A stretch of 64,000 nt of DNA from JBMOMT01 sp049324835 (GTDB lineage Bacteria; Chloroflexota; Anaerolineae; CAYNKW01), in contig JBMOMT010000010.1 of the NCBI GenBank assembly GCA_049324835.1, positions 62,001-126,000 of the forward strand. The letters are read 5' to 3'. Positions 1 through 7,532 of the stretch are shown one piece after another. Made by a program: the position numbers and the translations under genes. The notes under the pieces are model-generated. The model was not told where the DNA came from. It saw nothing but the letters and a program-made list of their open reading frames with translations, and searched no databases. Each line of letters starts with the position of its first letter. Within the stretch, counting starts at the first letter, position 1.

Positions 1-91
1 GCGCATCCGGGCACAAACGACCAATCTCCGGCTTGCCCGGTGATGGCTTGGTATGTGGCTTTTGAACCCGACTTTTTGTTCGGGAAGAACC

Positions 92-334
92 CTAGCGGCG
101 TCGGGCGGCCAGTTCTGGAAGGACAGGATTCCACTCTTTTGGATGGGTCTCAAGCCGGGCGGTCAGCCCAAAAGCCAGGGCCAGCGTGGTCAGGGCGGCC
201 CGGTAGCCGGAGAGAAAGCCGGCGGTAAAGGCGTCGTCGTGGCTGTTGGTGGCGTCGGCGGTGGCATTGACAGCCTGCTCGGCGGCCAACAGCGCGTTCC
301 GGATATCAGAGGGGTAAAAGACTTCGAGTCCCAC
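92..334 (-). CDS. Small conserved protein of the FtsK module (copy 1)
   Basis: Eighty residues of unknown function, with no signal peptide or membrane segment. It begins with MGLEV and a Y-P-x-D-I-R-N-A-L-L-A-A-E-Q block and has a second conserved block around residues 43-58 (G-Y-R-A-A-L-T-T-L-A-L-A-F-G-L). Both blocks recur in the protein at 14346-14648, which also lies last in an FtsK module, so it is a real gene although short. The start is GTG at 334, 12 bases after the preceding stop codon, with only a weak ribosome binding site. As the last gene of a four-gene leftward operon it is probably co-transcribed with the DNA translocase. Confidence 0.75.
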   Translation of the reverse strand: MGLEVFYPSDIRNALLAAEQAVNATADATNSHDDAFTAGFLSGYRAALTTLALAFGLTARLETHPKEWNPVLPELAARRR

Positions 335-346
335 CGCCGTCTCGCT

Positions 347-727
347 CTAGCCCAATCGCCCCACAACTTTGCCGCACAACACAGCGTGACGGGGATGCTC
401 GCGGATGATCGGATAATCGCCATTGAGGGCGTACAGTTCCGTGGCATCAGCATCCCAGCGGGCCACGCGGCGCAGGTAAAGCTGTGGCTGGCTGGACAGC
501 CCCGGCAACAACACCAACACGTCGTCGCCGGGCTGCAAAACGATCCCTTCACCGGGCCGGCAATAGAGCACCACGTCGCCCACGCGATAGGCTGGCATCA
601 TGGCCTCATCTTGAACCAGCATGACGGCCAGATCGACGCCGAAAGCGCCTGGAATCTCGACCAGATTCATCTTGCCCCAATTATCCTGTCTTGCCCGTTT
701 GGCCATGTTGCCGCAGAGTGCACCCAT
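347..727 (-). CDS. S24/LexA-fold protein lacking the catalytic dyad
   Basis: A 126-residue protein resembling the C-terminal half of LexA, CI and UmuD-type S24 peptidases. Residues 38-55 (V-Q-D-E-A-M-M-P-A-Y-R-V-G-D-V-V-L-Y) align with the usual G-D-S-M-x-P-x-x-x-x-G-D block, and 84-108 with the block that carries the catalytic Lys. The catalytic Ser is Ala42 and the Lys is Arg86 (Y-L-R-R-V), so it should not cleave itself. No DNA-binding domain is present; about 20 basic residues precede the fold. The start at 727 lies 3 bases after the translocase stop. It is absent from the second FtsK module. A role in binding a repressor or a module protein is speculation. Confidence 0.65.
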   Translation of the reverse strand: MGALCGNMAKRARQDNWGKMNLVEIPGAFGVDLAVMLVQDEAMMPAYRVGDVVLYCRPGEGIVLQPGDDVLVLLPGLSSQPQLYLRRVARWDADATELYALNGDYPIIREHPRHAVLCGKVVGRLG

Positions 728-730
728 ACC

Positions 731-2122
731 CTACCCTTCGACCGGTTGATCCTCGACAGTGGCAGACAACAATTGCAACAGCTCGTCGCTCACCCGCCGG
801 CCATCGGCGCGGGTCGGACCGGCGATGAGCCAACCGCGCAACTCCCAGTTTTTTGCCAGCCGCCAGATGCGCTTCAGGCTGATCTGCCCTTTGAAAGCCG
901 CGGCCAGTTTGTGAATGTGGAATTTGCCCTCGAGGTGTTTCACGGCATGGCAGACCAGTGCTTCTTCCAGCCCGGTCAACACTGCCGAACGGGAGTGGCG
1001 CAGTCGATGGGTTAATGTGTTGATCTCTTGTTCTGTTATGTAGAATCCTTGCAGGGTTTCTTCTGTCCCATCCAGGCGGGCCATCAGGCGACCTCGGATC
1101 GTTCGGGGCAACTCTTGCGCGCCGCCGTGGCCCAGAATGACCCGCGAGTGCTCGGCCGAGGCGACGCGGAAGGCCAGTCGAGTGCTCATGTTGCCCCGAA
1201 TGAGCGTGTTGAGCACCTCGGCCTTGGGGTTCTGTGTGGCCAGTATCACCGCCAGCCCAAAGGCACGGCCCTTGCTGACCAACCGGATCAGATTGGTGTA
1301 AAAGGGACTCTTGAGACCGGCTTGCAGGGCTATGTCGGTTACCTCGTCGACGATGAGCAGCACCAGCGGAAGCGGTTCCTGGCTGCGCCGGTTGTAGCCT
1401 GGCAGATCTTTGCTGCTCACGCGGCTGAACAGCGCCCGGCGCCGGTCCATCTCGGCCATGAGACGGGCGCTGAGCGCCTCGGCCTCCTCGATTTCTACAG
1501 CGATGGGCGCCAACAGGTGTGGCAGGTTGCGGTAAGCCTGGAATTCCACAGCCTTGGGGTCGACGATGGCCACCTGCAATTCTTGAGGCGTGTGCGCTGC
1601 CAGCAACGCACACAGGATAGTGTTGAGCCAGGTGCTTTTGCCGCTGCCGCTTTCGCCGCCGACCAGAACGTGGCCCGTTTCTGTCAGACTGCGCCACACT
1701 ACCCCGCCGCTGCCTTGTCCCACCGGGATGAGGTAGGAGCCTTGGGGCCGGGCGTCCAAATCCAGCGGCACACGGTTCGGCAGGCGGATTCGGGGTCGGG
1801 GTGGATCGGGCTCCAGCCTGACGCCAAAGACCAGCCCGCGCGAGTTGGTCACCCGTACCTGTCGCCCGCTCAAAGTGGCCTGTATCTGGTGGGCCACCTC
1901 GGGGTCTAGCAGTTGTTCGATCTTGACCGGCAGACGTTGCACGTCGACTTCAAAGGCGACGAGGCCCAGGTGGCTCAGCAGGATGGTGCGCTTCCAGGCT
2001 ACCTCCTGGAGACGCCCGTCTTGCAGGCGGCGGCAAAGGCCGCGGTTGAGCAGCGTGTGGCGGATGCCTCGAAAAAGGTGCTCCAGGTGGCGCTTTTCGA
2101 CCGGGGTCAGTTCACAGGACAT
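731..2122 (-). CDS. FtsK/SpoIIIE-type DNA translocase, long form (copy 1)
   Basis: A 463-residue soluble ATPase of the FtsK-HerA superfamily. Walker A is at 155-164 (G-G-E-S-G-S-G-K-S-T), Walker B ends at 260 (L-V-L-L-I-V-D-E) and an A-T-Q-N-P sensor block is at 295-299. Residues 1-140 form an N-terminal module shared with the copy at 13161. Residues about 385-455 form an extra helical tail (I-H-K-L-A-A-A-F ... L-K-R-I-W-R-L) that looks like a winged helix, as in FtsK gamma and actinobacterial TraB proteins. There are no TM helices; the gene upstream, overlapping by 11 bases, supplies a two-TM protein. It probably pumps double-stranded DNA in plasmid or conjugative transfer. Confidence 0.85.
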   Translation of the reverse strand: MSCELTPVEKRHLEHLFRGIRHTLLNRGLCRRLQDGRLQEVAWKRTILLSHLGLVAFEVDVQRLPVKIEQLLDPEVAHQIQATLSGRQVRVTNSRGLVFGVRLEPDPPRPRIRLPNRVPLDLDARPQGSYLIPVGQGSGGVVWRSLTETGHVLVGGESGSGKSTWLNTILCALLAAHTPQELQVAIVDPKAVEFQAYRNLPHLLAPIAVEIEEAEALSARLMAEMDRRRALFSRVSSKDLPGYNRRSQEPLPLVLLIVDEVTDIALQAGLKSPFYTNLIRLVSKGRAFGLAVILATQNPKAEVLNTLIRGNMSTRLAFRVASAEHSRVILGHGGAQELPRTIRGRLMARLDGTEETLQGFYITEQEINTLTHRLRHSRSAVLTGLEEALVCHAVKHLEGKFHIHKLAAAFKGQISLKRIWRLAKNWELRGWLIAGPTRADGRRVSDELLQLLSATVEDQPVEG

Positions 2123-2783
2123 TCACGCCTCCGGGGTTTCCTTCCGATTCCCAGTCGGCCTGGATGGCGGTCAGCAGGTGGCGTTCCTCGGCAATGGACT
2201 GATCCAGGACTGTGACGGGAGGCAGGCGCGGTGCAGGCCGCGGGCCGACGGCCAGGGCAACACGTTCGGCCAGCCGTCGACTCTGGGCAGTGAGCCCCCT
2301 GCCCTGCCCGGCTGCGACGACCAGTTGTGTTGCCTGGGCCTGAGTGGCGATCTGAAACTGTTCACTCTCGGCATTGGGTGGGCCGAGATGCCGGGCGGCG
2401 ATCCCTTCTGGGCCGGTTCCATAGGCCACGCTGCCCGCCAGTTGACGGTTTGGGTCGTGGTAGTAAACCTGGCGACCGAACCGGTCTTTGATGATCGGAA
2501 AGAGGCCGTGTGTATGGGGATGAATGAGCTGCGATCGCAGCCAGACAGTGCGTATCAGGCCGATCGTCACCCCCGCTGTCCCGATCAGCGCCAAAACGGC
2601 CATCCCTCCCCAGAAACCGATCTGGATGGTATGCATCCTGGCCGTTTTTTCCAGTTGCAGTGTTTCCACCTGGGCCTGATATTGAGCCGTCGGCCTGACG
2701 CGATTGGCAAGCAACACGGCCAATGGAAAAACCAGCAGCAAAGCGATCAACAGCATAAAAAGCAGCGAGGTGATCTTTTTCAT
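2112..2783 (-). CDS. Two-TM membrane protein of the FtsK module (copy 1)
   Basis: A 223-residue protein with hydrophobic segments at about 5-26 and 55-78, then a soluble C-terminal region. Its block Q-V-Y-Y-H-D-P-N-R-Q and the Q-I-A-T-Q-A-Q-A-T-Q-L stretch recur nearly unchanged in the protein at 12497-13156, which is likewise the first gene of an FtsK module. No named family was recognised. First position, overlap with the translocase gene and two membrane segments suggest it anchors the soluble translocase, much as Spd/TraB-associated membrane proteins do in actinobacterial plasmids (inference). Transcription starts from the promoter at 2824-2852, divergent from the GntR gene. Confidence 0.75.
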   Translation of the reverse strand: MKKITSLLFMLLIALLLVFPLAVLLANRVRPTAQYQAQVETLQLEKTARMHTIQIGFWGGMAVLALIGTAGVTIGLIRTVWLRSQLIHPHTHGLFPIIKDRFGRQVYYHDPNRQLAGSVAYGTGPEGIAARHLGPPNAESEQFQIATQAQATQLVVAAGQGRGLTAQSRRLAERVALAVGPRPAPRLPPVTVLDQSIAEERHLLTAIQADWESEGNPGGVNVL

Positions 2784-2802
2784 CGTCTCGGTCCATCAAT
2801 TG

Positions 2803-2814
2803 ACTTGTATATAC
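2803..2814. promoter_or_regulatory. Likely GntR (HutC-type) operator, left
   Basis: ACTTGTATATAC contains the palindrome GTATATAC at 2807-2814, which fits the HutC-subfamily pattern GTnTAnAC. It lies just downstream of the -10 box of the leftward promoter. Its 9-mer ACTTGTATA recurs inverted at 2901-2909. Confidence 0.55.
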
Positions 2815-2823
2815 GTTTAGTCA

Positions 2824-2852
2824 ATTATACCATACCTGCAAGTATCTGTCAA
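2824..2852 (-). promoter_or_regulatory. Sigma-70-type promoter for the leftward FtsK operon
   Basis: On the minus strand a -35 TTGACA (complement of 2847-2852) and a -10 TATAAT (complement of 2824-2829) are separated by 17 bases, a consensus promoter. Its -35 box lies 5 bases from the -35 box of the divergent GntR promoter, so a bound regulator could control both. Confidence 0.8.
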
Positions 2853-2857
2853 TGACC

Positions 2858-2886
2858 TTGACAGCCGCCTGGCTCTGTGATATAAT
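2858..2886 (+). promoter_or_regulatory. Sigma-70-type promoter for the GntR operon
   Basis: A -35 TTGACA at 2858-2863 and a -10 TATAAT at 2881-2886 are 17 bases apart, a consensus match. The start codon of the GntR gene is 40 bases downstream. Confidence 0.85.
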
Positions 2887-2895
2887 ACCCACAGG

Positions 2896-2909
2896 TTGTC
2901 TATACAAGT
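2896..2909. promoter_or_regulatory. Likely GntR (HutC-type) operator, right
   Basis: TTGTCTATACAAGT contains GTCTATAC at 2898-2905, again fitting GTnTAnAC. It sits between the -10 box of the GntR promoter and the GntR start codon, so it suits autorepression. TATACAAGT is the reverse complement of the 9-mer in the left site. Confidence 0.55.
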
Positions 2910-2925
2910 TGGGTTGTGAACAGCA

Positions 2926-3684
2926 ATGGCCGAAGAACGCGAAAACACCAAGTACCGTCATATCTGGCAAGAGTTGCGCCGCAGCATCCAGGAAGATCGC
3001 TGGCAGGTGGGCGAACGTATACCGTCCGAGCCAGAGCTGGCCCAGACGTTTGGCGTGAGCCGGGGGACGGTGCGTAATGCCATCGAGCAGTTGGTGCAAG
3101 AGCAGATGTTACGCAAAGAGCAAGGCCGGGGCACGTTTGTCATCAGCACCGTGCCGCGCCTGCAAAAGAGCCTGGACTGGCTGGCCTCTTTTACCGATCA
3201 GTTGCAGGCTGCCGGGATCCGAGCGACGACCGAGGTGCTCGAGGCCAGACTGATCGCGGCGGGCGAAGCCCAGGGGCCGGTTTTGGAAGGCTTTCATCTG
3301 GGCGACTCTGATGCGGTGGTGTACATTCGCCGTTTGCGACGCGGTGATGGGGTGCCCTTTGCCATCCAGACCGTGTACCTGCGTCCCGAATCGGTTCCCG
3401 GTATCCTGGATGAGGGGGGCGATCTAACACATCTGTTCAAGCTGTACGCCGAGCGGTACAATGTCCACATTTCTTTTGCTCACGAGGTGATCCGAGTGGC
3501 GGTCGCCAGTCCAGAGGAAGCGGCCTGGCTCGAGATCGCAGCCGGTGAGCCGGTGGTGATCCGCCATCGGATATCGGCCGATCAGAACAATTACCCTTTT
3601 GAGGTGCTCCATTCGGTCGATCGGGGCGACCGTTTTGAGTACCGCTATCGCATTCTGGCCGATTCGACGCGGTCGATACGTTGA
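2926..3684 (+). CDS. GntR-family regulator (HutC/UTRA type)
   Basis: A 252-residue repressor. The N-terminal winged helix (about 8-75) has the family pattern G-E-R-I-P-S-E-P-E-L-A-Q-T-F-G-V-S-R-G-T-V-R and ends in R-G-R-G-T-F-V. Residues about 95-240 are a UTRA ligand-binding domain, including P-F-A-I-Q-T-V-Y-L-R-P. HutC-type operators flank the divergent promoters, so it probably represses both itself and the FtsK operon. GntR proteins of this type (KorA, KorSA) control transfer genes on actinobacterial conjugative elements, which fits the adjacent translocase. The HEAT-repeat gene starts 22 bases after its stop and is likely co-transcribed. Confidence 0.9.
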   Translation: MAEERENTKYRHIWQELRRSIQEDRWQVGERIPSEPELAQTFGVSRGTVRNAIEQLVQEQMLRKEQGRGTFVISTVPRLQKSLDWLASFTDQLQAAGIRATTEVLEARLIAAGEAQGPVLEGFHLGDSDAVVYIRRLRRGDGVPFAIQTVYLRPESVPGILDEGGDLTHLFKLYAERYNVHISFAHEVIRVAVASPEEAAWLEIAAGEPVVIRHRISADQNNYPFEVLHSVDRGDRFEYRYRILADSTRSIR

Positions 3685-3706
3685 TTGGAGCTAAAAGGGG
3701 CAAGAA

Positions 3707-4372
3707 ATGGACAGAACGAGCGCCTTTAAATCGGATGACCGCAATATGGTAGTCAGACTGCTAAAGCGTCTGCCGCGTGAGGACGCCATCGGGCAGTTTC
3801 ATACGGCCTCTGAGCTGGCCTGGGTTGGCATCAAGGCACGTGGGCGCGACGAGGCTGTGCGTGGGCGGCTGAACGCTGCCGCTCGTGGTCGGGTGGGAGC
3901 GAGGCATTTTCGCCCGGCGCTCTCGGTTTTTGATTCGATGACCATGCAGGCGCGTCGTGAGATGGCGTTGGCGTTGGGTGATCTGGCCGGTGAGATAGCC
4001 GTGGTCGAGTTGATTCGTCTGGCTGGGGTTGCCGACGCCGAAGCCCGGCTGATCGCTGTGGATGCTCTGGGCAAGATCGGTGGGCCGCAGGCTGTGAAGG
4101 CGCTCAAGGCGGCTGCCAGGGATAAAGACGAGGCCGTCCGGGCTGAGGCGATCCGATCTCTGGGACAGCTCACTGTCGCCGAGATGACGCGCGATGCTTC
4201 TGCGTCGCAGGATGGCGCAGTGGAGACGCTGCTGCTTGAGACGTGTTCAGGGGATCCCTCCTCGTATGTACGCCAAACGGCCCAGGAGTCACTGGCCATG
4301 GTTCGCGAAAGGCGGGTTCTCGGTGATCGAAACCGCAGAGAGCGCACACCGTCCCAAGTGTCTGTTTCTTGA
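3707..4372 (+). CDS. HEAT-repeat protein
   Basis: A 221-residue, all-helical protein. From about residue 80 on it shows HEAT/PBS-lyase repeat units of about 30 residues: R-R-E-M-A-L-A-L-G-D-L, then A-E-A-R-L-I-A-V-D-A-L-G-K-I-G, then D-E-A-V-R-A-E-A-I-R-S-L-G. Such repeats are protein-binding scaffolds, and no catalytic residues are evident. It follows the GntR gene, with AAAGGGG as ribosome binding site, and its stop overlaps the TTG start of the ADP-kinase-like gene, implying translational coupling. A scaffold or regulator for the two following enzymes is an inference. Confidence 0.75.
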   Translation: MDRTSAFKSDDRNMVVRLLKRLPREDAIGQFHTASELAWVGIKARGRDEAVRGRLNAAARGRVGARHFRPALSVFDSMTMQARREMALALGDLAGEIAVVELIRLAGVADAEARLIAVDALGKIGGPQAVKALKAAARDKDEAVRAEAIRSLGQLTVAEMTRDASASQDGAVETLLLETCSGDPSSYVRQTAQESLAMVRERRVLGDRNRRERTPSQVSVS

Positions 4373-6240
4373 GTGTTTCGCGGCGACGCCGGAGCCCGAT
4401 TTTGAATTCACACGACGTTTCCGCAACTGACACGTACGATAAACTTGAAGCGCTGCGCCGTCTCAGTCATCAACCCTTTGAGAGGCAGGAGACCGAACTC
4501 TTGCGTTATTTGCGGCTCGAAGGGTCTGAGGCGGTGCAGCGTTTTATCGTCGATTTTGGTTTCAGCGCCATCGTCACGGCGGTGCATCGTTGGCATGCCC
4601 GCTTTAGGGAGAGCCTGTCACTGCCATCTCTTGCTGAAACCGTCCTGTGCGCCTTTACTTCGGTCAGCGATCGACTGGTCGATCAGAACGAGTTAAATGT
4701 CCTGGTAGATTGGGCCGCCGAGCGGCTCGGCCTTTCACGGGCGGCGCTATTGGCACGTGCGGCTCAGCGGGCGGGTCAGGGAGTCAATGGCCAGGGCAGT
4801 GATCTGACTGTCGAGGTGTTTGATCTGATCGATCTACTGGCGGCCTTGCTCTATTTCTTCGAGTTGCCACCGGGACTCAAGCCGGTCGTGCGGCATCAGG
4901 TGCTGCGTGAGCAGTTGGACGACTTGGTATCGAGCCTGCCGCCAGGCCGGGTTCGACGTGTGTTGGGTGGGGCGGCCGCCATCACTGCTGAGGTTCTGAC
5001 CGAGCTGCGGTGCGGCCTGGTGGCGCTCTATACGCTTTACCATTCGTCCGAACAGGCTGCTGAGCATCAACCGGGTGTGCGGCGCCTGGTGATTCAGCAA
5101 GATGCTGTCACTGTTGGTGTGGCTCCGGCAAGTGAACCGGGAAGTTTCGAGTTTGACCGGCAGATTCACTCTCATCCCACCAGCGCCAGCACCATCTTTT
5201 CATACGATGCCGGTTTTGTGTTGGGGCCGGCCCGGGCCTTGCTTACGGATCGGGTGATCTTGCGGCATCCGCCCCGATCGAACGGGCCGCCGCCCTGGTC
5301 CGATATTCTATTGCATTCGAGTGTGGCTTCTTTACCCTGGACATTGCCGCGTGGCGCCGACGACTGGCCCTGGCTACCGGGTTTCTTTGATTGGTGGGTG
5401 GAGGGCAAGACGCTGCACCTGTCTTTTGTCGATGCCAGCCGGCTGCGCAGGCTGGCCGCCGAATATCGTTGTTTGGTGTTGAGTGGCATCGGGCCGGGCA
5501 TCTTTGTGTCAGGCGCGTCGGAGCCTTTGCGCCGGATGGTTGCCAGCGAGTTGGCGGCACAACTCTGCACGCTGGCCGATGCCGGTTGCCGGTTACATTT
5601 GGAACTGGGGGGAAGTATCGGGCGGCACGAACGACTGGAACCGTTTTTCGAAGCTCTTGGAGGGAGCATCTATAGCCTGGGTCTGAACGACGTGGAATTG
5701 ATGCAGCTTTCGAGGGCAGCCTGTCCGGGTGATCTGACGTCCGCGCGTGACAGTCGGATCTCTCAGCGTTGGCGGCAAGCGCTGGCGCTGGCAGAACGTC
5801 TTTCTTTGGAACGGTTGTACGTTCACGGCAACGATGCGGACCTGATTCTGCGTCGGAATGGGACAAGAGAAGCGCTACAGGCAGAGGTGACGGCAGATCT
5901 TTTTGCCAAGGGAGTGGTCGTGCTCTCGATTCTGCAACGCAGCGGGTTTGCCTGGCAGGAACGGGCACGTCACCTCGCGCCCGTCTTGTTGGGACGTGGC
6001 TTTGAGGCTCTGATCGAACTGGTCAGTGAGTTGGCTGCCGAATGTGATACCGGGTATGCAGCTCACCAACTCGAAGCTTTTCTGGATTCCGGTCTGTGGT
6101 TGATGGCCGGGTCGGGCAAACATGCTCTGGCGGTTGTTCCGGTGATGTGGCCGGCGTTGCCTAGAAGTATTCATCCCGGCGGTGCAGGTGATATCTGTTC
6201 CGGGGTTTCTTTTGTGTATGGAGGGGTGAAAGGGGGCTAG
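4369..6240 (+). CDS. ADP-dependent sugar kinase family protein (ADP-GK/PFK-like) with N-terminal extension
   Basis: A 623-residue protein whose C-terminal 400 residues carry the three hallmark motifs of ADP-dependent glucokinases and phosphofructokinases: H-x-E (H410-L-E412, in L-H-L-E-L), N-x-x-E (N440-D-V-E443, in Y-S-L-G-L-N-D-V-E-L) and G-x-G-D (605-608, G-A-G-D, catalytic Asp608). C-V-L-S-G-I-G and L-Y-V-H-G-N also match family positions. The first 200 or so residues are an unassigned helical extension; family members are usually about 450 residues. The start is TTG at 4369, overlapping the previous stop; no early ATG exists. ADP-dependent kinases are mainly archaeal and animal, so transfer is possible. 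The substrate is unknown. Confidence 0.7.
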   Translation: MSVSRRRRSPILNSHDVSATDTYDKLEALRRLSHQPFERQETELLRYLRLEGSEAVQRFIVDFGFSAIVTAVHRWHARFRESLSLPSLAETVLCAFTSVSDRLVDQNELNVLVDWAAERLGLSRAALLARAAQRAGQGVNGQGSDLTVEVFDLIDLLAALLYFFELPPGLKPVVRHQVLREQLDDLVSSLPPGRVRRVLGGAAAITAEVLTELRCGLVALYTLYHSSEQAAEHQPGVRRLVIQQDAVTVGVAPASEPGSFEFDRQIHSHPTSASTIFSYDAGFVLGPARALLTDRVILRHPPRSNGPPPWSDILLHSSVASLPWTLPRGADDWPWLPGFFDWWVEGKTLHLSFVDASRLRRLAAEYRCLVLSGIGPGIFVSGASEPLRRMVASELAAQLCTLADAGCRLHLELGGSIGRHERLEPFFEALGGSIYSLGLNDVELMQLSRAACPGDLTSARDSRISQRWRQALALAERLSLERLYVHGNDADLILRRNGTREALQAEVTADLFAKGVVVLSILQRSGFAWQERARHLAPVLLGRGFEALIELVSELAAECDTGYAAHQLEAFLDSGLWLMAGSGKHALAVVPVMWPALPRSIHPGGAGDICSGVSFVYGGVKGG

Positions 6241-6243
6241 GCG

Positions 6244-6954
6244 ATGTCTGGCCTGGGGACTTGGGTCGCTACATCCGAGTGCGAGGCCGTCTGGCAAAGG
6301 ACCCTTTCACTGCCAGACTTTGACCCGGCGATGCTGGCGTATGAACAGTCGCGCAACGATCGACCCGCCTATGGCCTGACTCTGGTCGCAGATTATCCTC
6401 TGCCAGATGAGATTTTGATGGGTATTGAGCCCTTGCGCAGGGCCTGTCGCCAGGGGCTAGGTGATGCTGTGGTGTTGTACCCCGATGACTGTTTGCATCT
6501 AACCGTCTATAGCCTGTGGCGTAGTCAAGCAACACCTTTGTCTAGTGAGCTTCTGAGACGGGCGTGGCTGTTGTGGTTGCCGATGATCGAAAAAATTGCG
6601 GGTCAGGGGCAGCCGTCAGGGTTACTTTTACGAGGCTTATCGATCACCTGGAATGGTGCCGTGCTGGTGTGTGGTGTGGCGAATGCCGAGTATTGTCATT
6701 TGCAGGGTTGTTTGAGCCGTCTGCCCGGTGTGGCTACACCCCGAGATGTTCCACCTCACATCACCATTGGTCAACTTGCCCGACCTTTTGGATCGTCAGA
6801 AATGTTTGCGGCAGCCATGACGTCTCTGCAACGTTATGCCTCTGAACCAGTGGGTTTGTTTCGTTTGGTCCGACTGCGTATGCTTTACTATGGCAGTCGC
6901 TTGCTAGATCAGGTGCTTTGTTCTGTAGTTATCCCGCTGAATTCCGCCTGTTAA
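6244..6954 (+). CDS. 2H phosphoesterase-superfamily protein
   Basis: A 236-residue protein with two H-x-T-x motifs: C-L-H-L-T-V-Y-S near residue 83 and P-P-H-I-T-I-G-Q near residue 174. Such a pair is the active site of 2H phosphoesterases (2'-5' RNA ligase/LigT, cyclic phosphodiesterases, AKAP18-like). Substrates of this superfamily are cyclic phosphates, 2'-5' linkages or nucleotide derivatives; which applies here cannot be told. It starts 3 bases after the ADP-kinase-like stop and ends the GntR/HEAT/kinase operon. Pairing a nucleotide-related hydrolase with an ADP-using kinase is unusual. Confidence 0.7.
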   Translation: MSGLGTWVATSECEAVWQRTLSLPDFDPAMLAYEQSRNDRPAYGLTLVADYPLPDEILMGIEPLRRACRQGLGDAVVLYPDDCLHLTVYSLWRSQATPLSSELLRRAWLLWLPMIEKIAGQGQPSGLLLRGLSITWNGAVLVCGVANAEYCHLQGCLSRLPGVATPRDVPPHITIGQLARPFGSSEMFAAAMTSLQRYASEPVGLFRLVRLRMLYYGSRLLDQVLCSVVIPLNSAC

Positions 6955-7148
6955 CCTCTTGTGACTTTGCTTCGCGGTCAATTTTCACCAGATTGCCAGA
7001 AATCTCTTGTCCAGAGACCAAAAATCTGTCAGAAACGATTACAGAGTGCGTTTTAGAACACAATAGATTGGGGTTCCAATGTCTATGGCTACAACACGTT
7101 GTAACTTGTCATAAGGCGCATGGTGGTTTCTATCCGTTTGTCGACTTG

Positions 7149-7532
7149 TCACGCTGTAGACCAGGCTTTGTGCCCGTGTTGTGCAAAAAAGTCGTCCAAT
7201 GCCTGTCTCACGATTTCCGATTCCCCTTGATCGGTCAAAAAGGCGTATTCTTTGAGCAATCGAACGTGGTGAGGCGTCAGGTAGTACGTCTTTCGGGTCA
7301 ATTTCAGGCCATCTCGCTTGCGCGTTTGTGCTTTGACCGATTGAGGACGTGATGTCAAGTCGATAAGTCTGTTTGTAGGTATGTCAACATGTTGTTCTGT
7401 TGTTATGTTTTCCTGTTGACCTGTTGCCTCGACTTTGGGTTTCAGACCAGGTAGAACGACGTCTTTTTCCAGACTGCCCAATAGTTCACTCATGAGGTCT
7501 GGTGGTGTTCGCTGTTTACCTTTTTCTGTCAT
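7149..7532 (-). CDS. ParB-type partner with ribbon-helix-helix domain
   Basis: A 127-residue protein. Residues about 78-116 (T-R-K-T-Y-Y-L-T-P-H-H-V-R-L-L ... E-S-E-I-V-R-Q-A-L-D-D-F-F) have the strand-helix-helix pattern of ribbon-helix-helix DNA-binding proteins; the first 75 residues look flexible. Its start overlaps the ParA stop by 17 bases. A small RHH protein downstream of ParA is the usual plasmid segregation arrangement, with the RHH protein binding the centromere-like site and repressing the operon. CAACATGTTG palindromes at 7385 (inside this gene) and 8297 (upstream of parA) are candidate sites. Confidence 0.7.
   Translation of the reverse strand: MTEKGKQRTPPDLMSELLGSLEKDVVLPGLKPKVEATGQQENITTEQHVDIPTNRLIDLTSRPQSVKAQTRKRDGLKLTRKTYYLTPHHVRLLKEYAFLTDQGESEIVRQALDDFFAQHGHKAWSTA
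7385..7394. repeat. Palindrome CAACATGTTG, internal copy
   Basis: A perfect 10-bp palindrome inside the RHH gene. Extended to GTCAACATGTTG (7383-7394) it is the exact reverse complement of the 12-mer at 8297-8308 in the parA leader. Possible partition or operator site; chance identity is not excluded. Confidence 0.4.

Noticed and set aside
66..84. CCCGAC...GTTCGGG hairpin as terminator of the leftward FtsK operon
   Set aside because: The stem is short and no T-run follows in the direction of transcription.
53..1015. Long open frame on the plus strand across the S24-like and FtsK genes
   Set aside because: It is antisense to genes with clear paralogues at 12.5-14.6 kb and has no family features; a by-product of high GC.
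731..1697. Alternative minus-strand frame inside the FtsK gene
   Set aside because: Arg/Gly/Pro-rich shadow reading without motifs, contained in the translocase gene.
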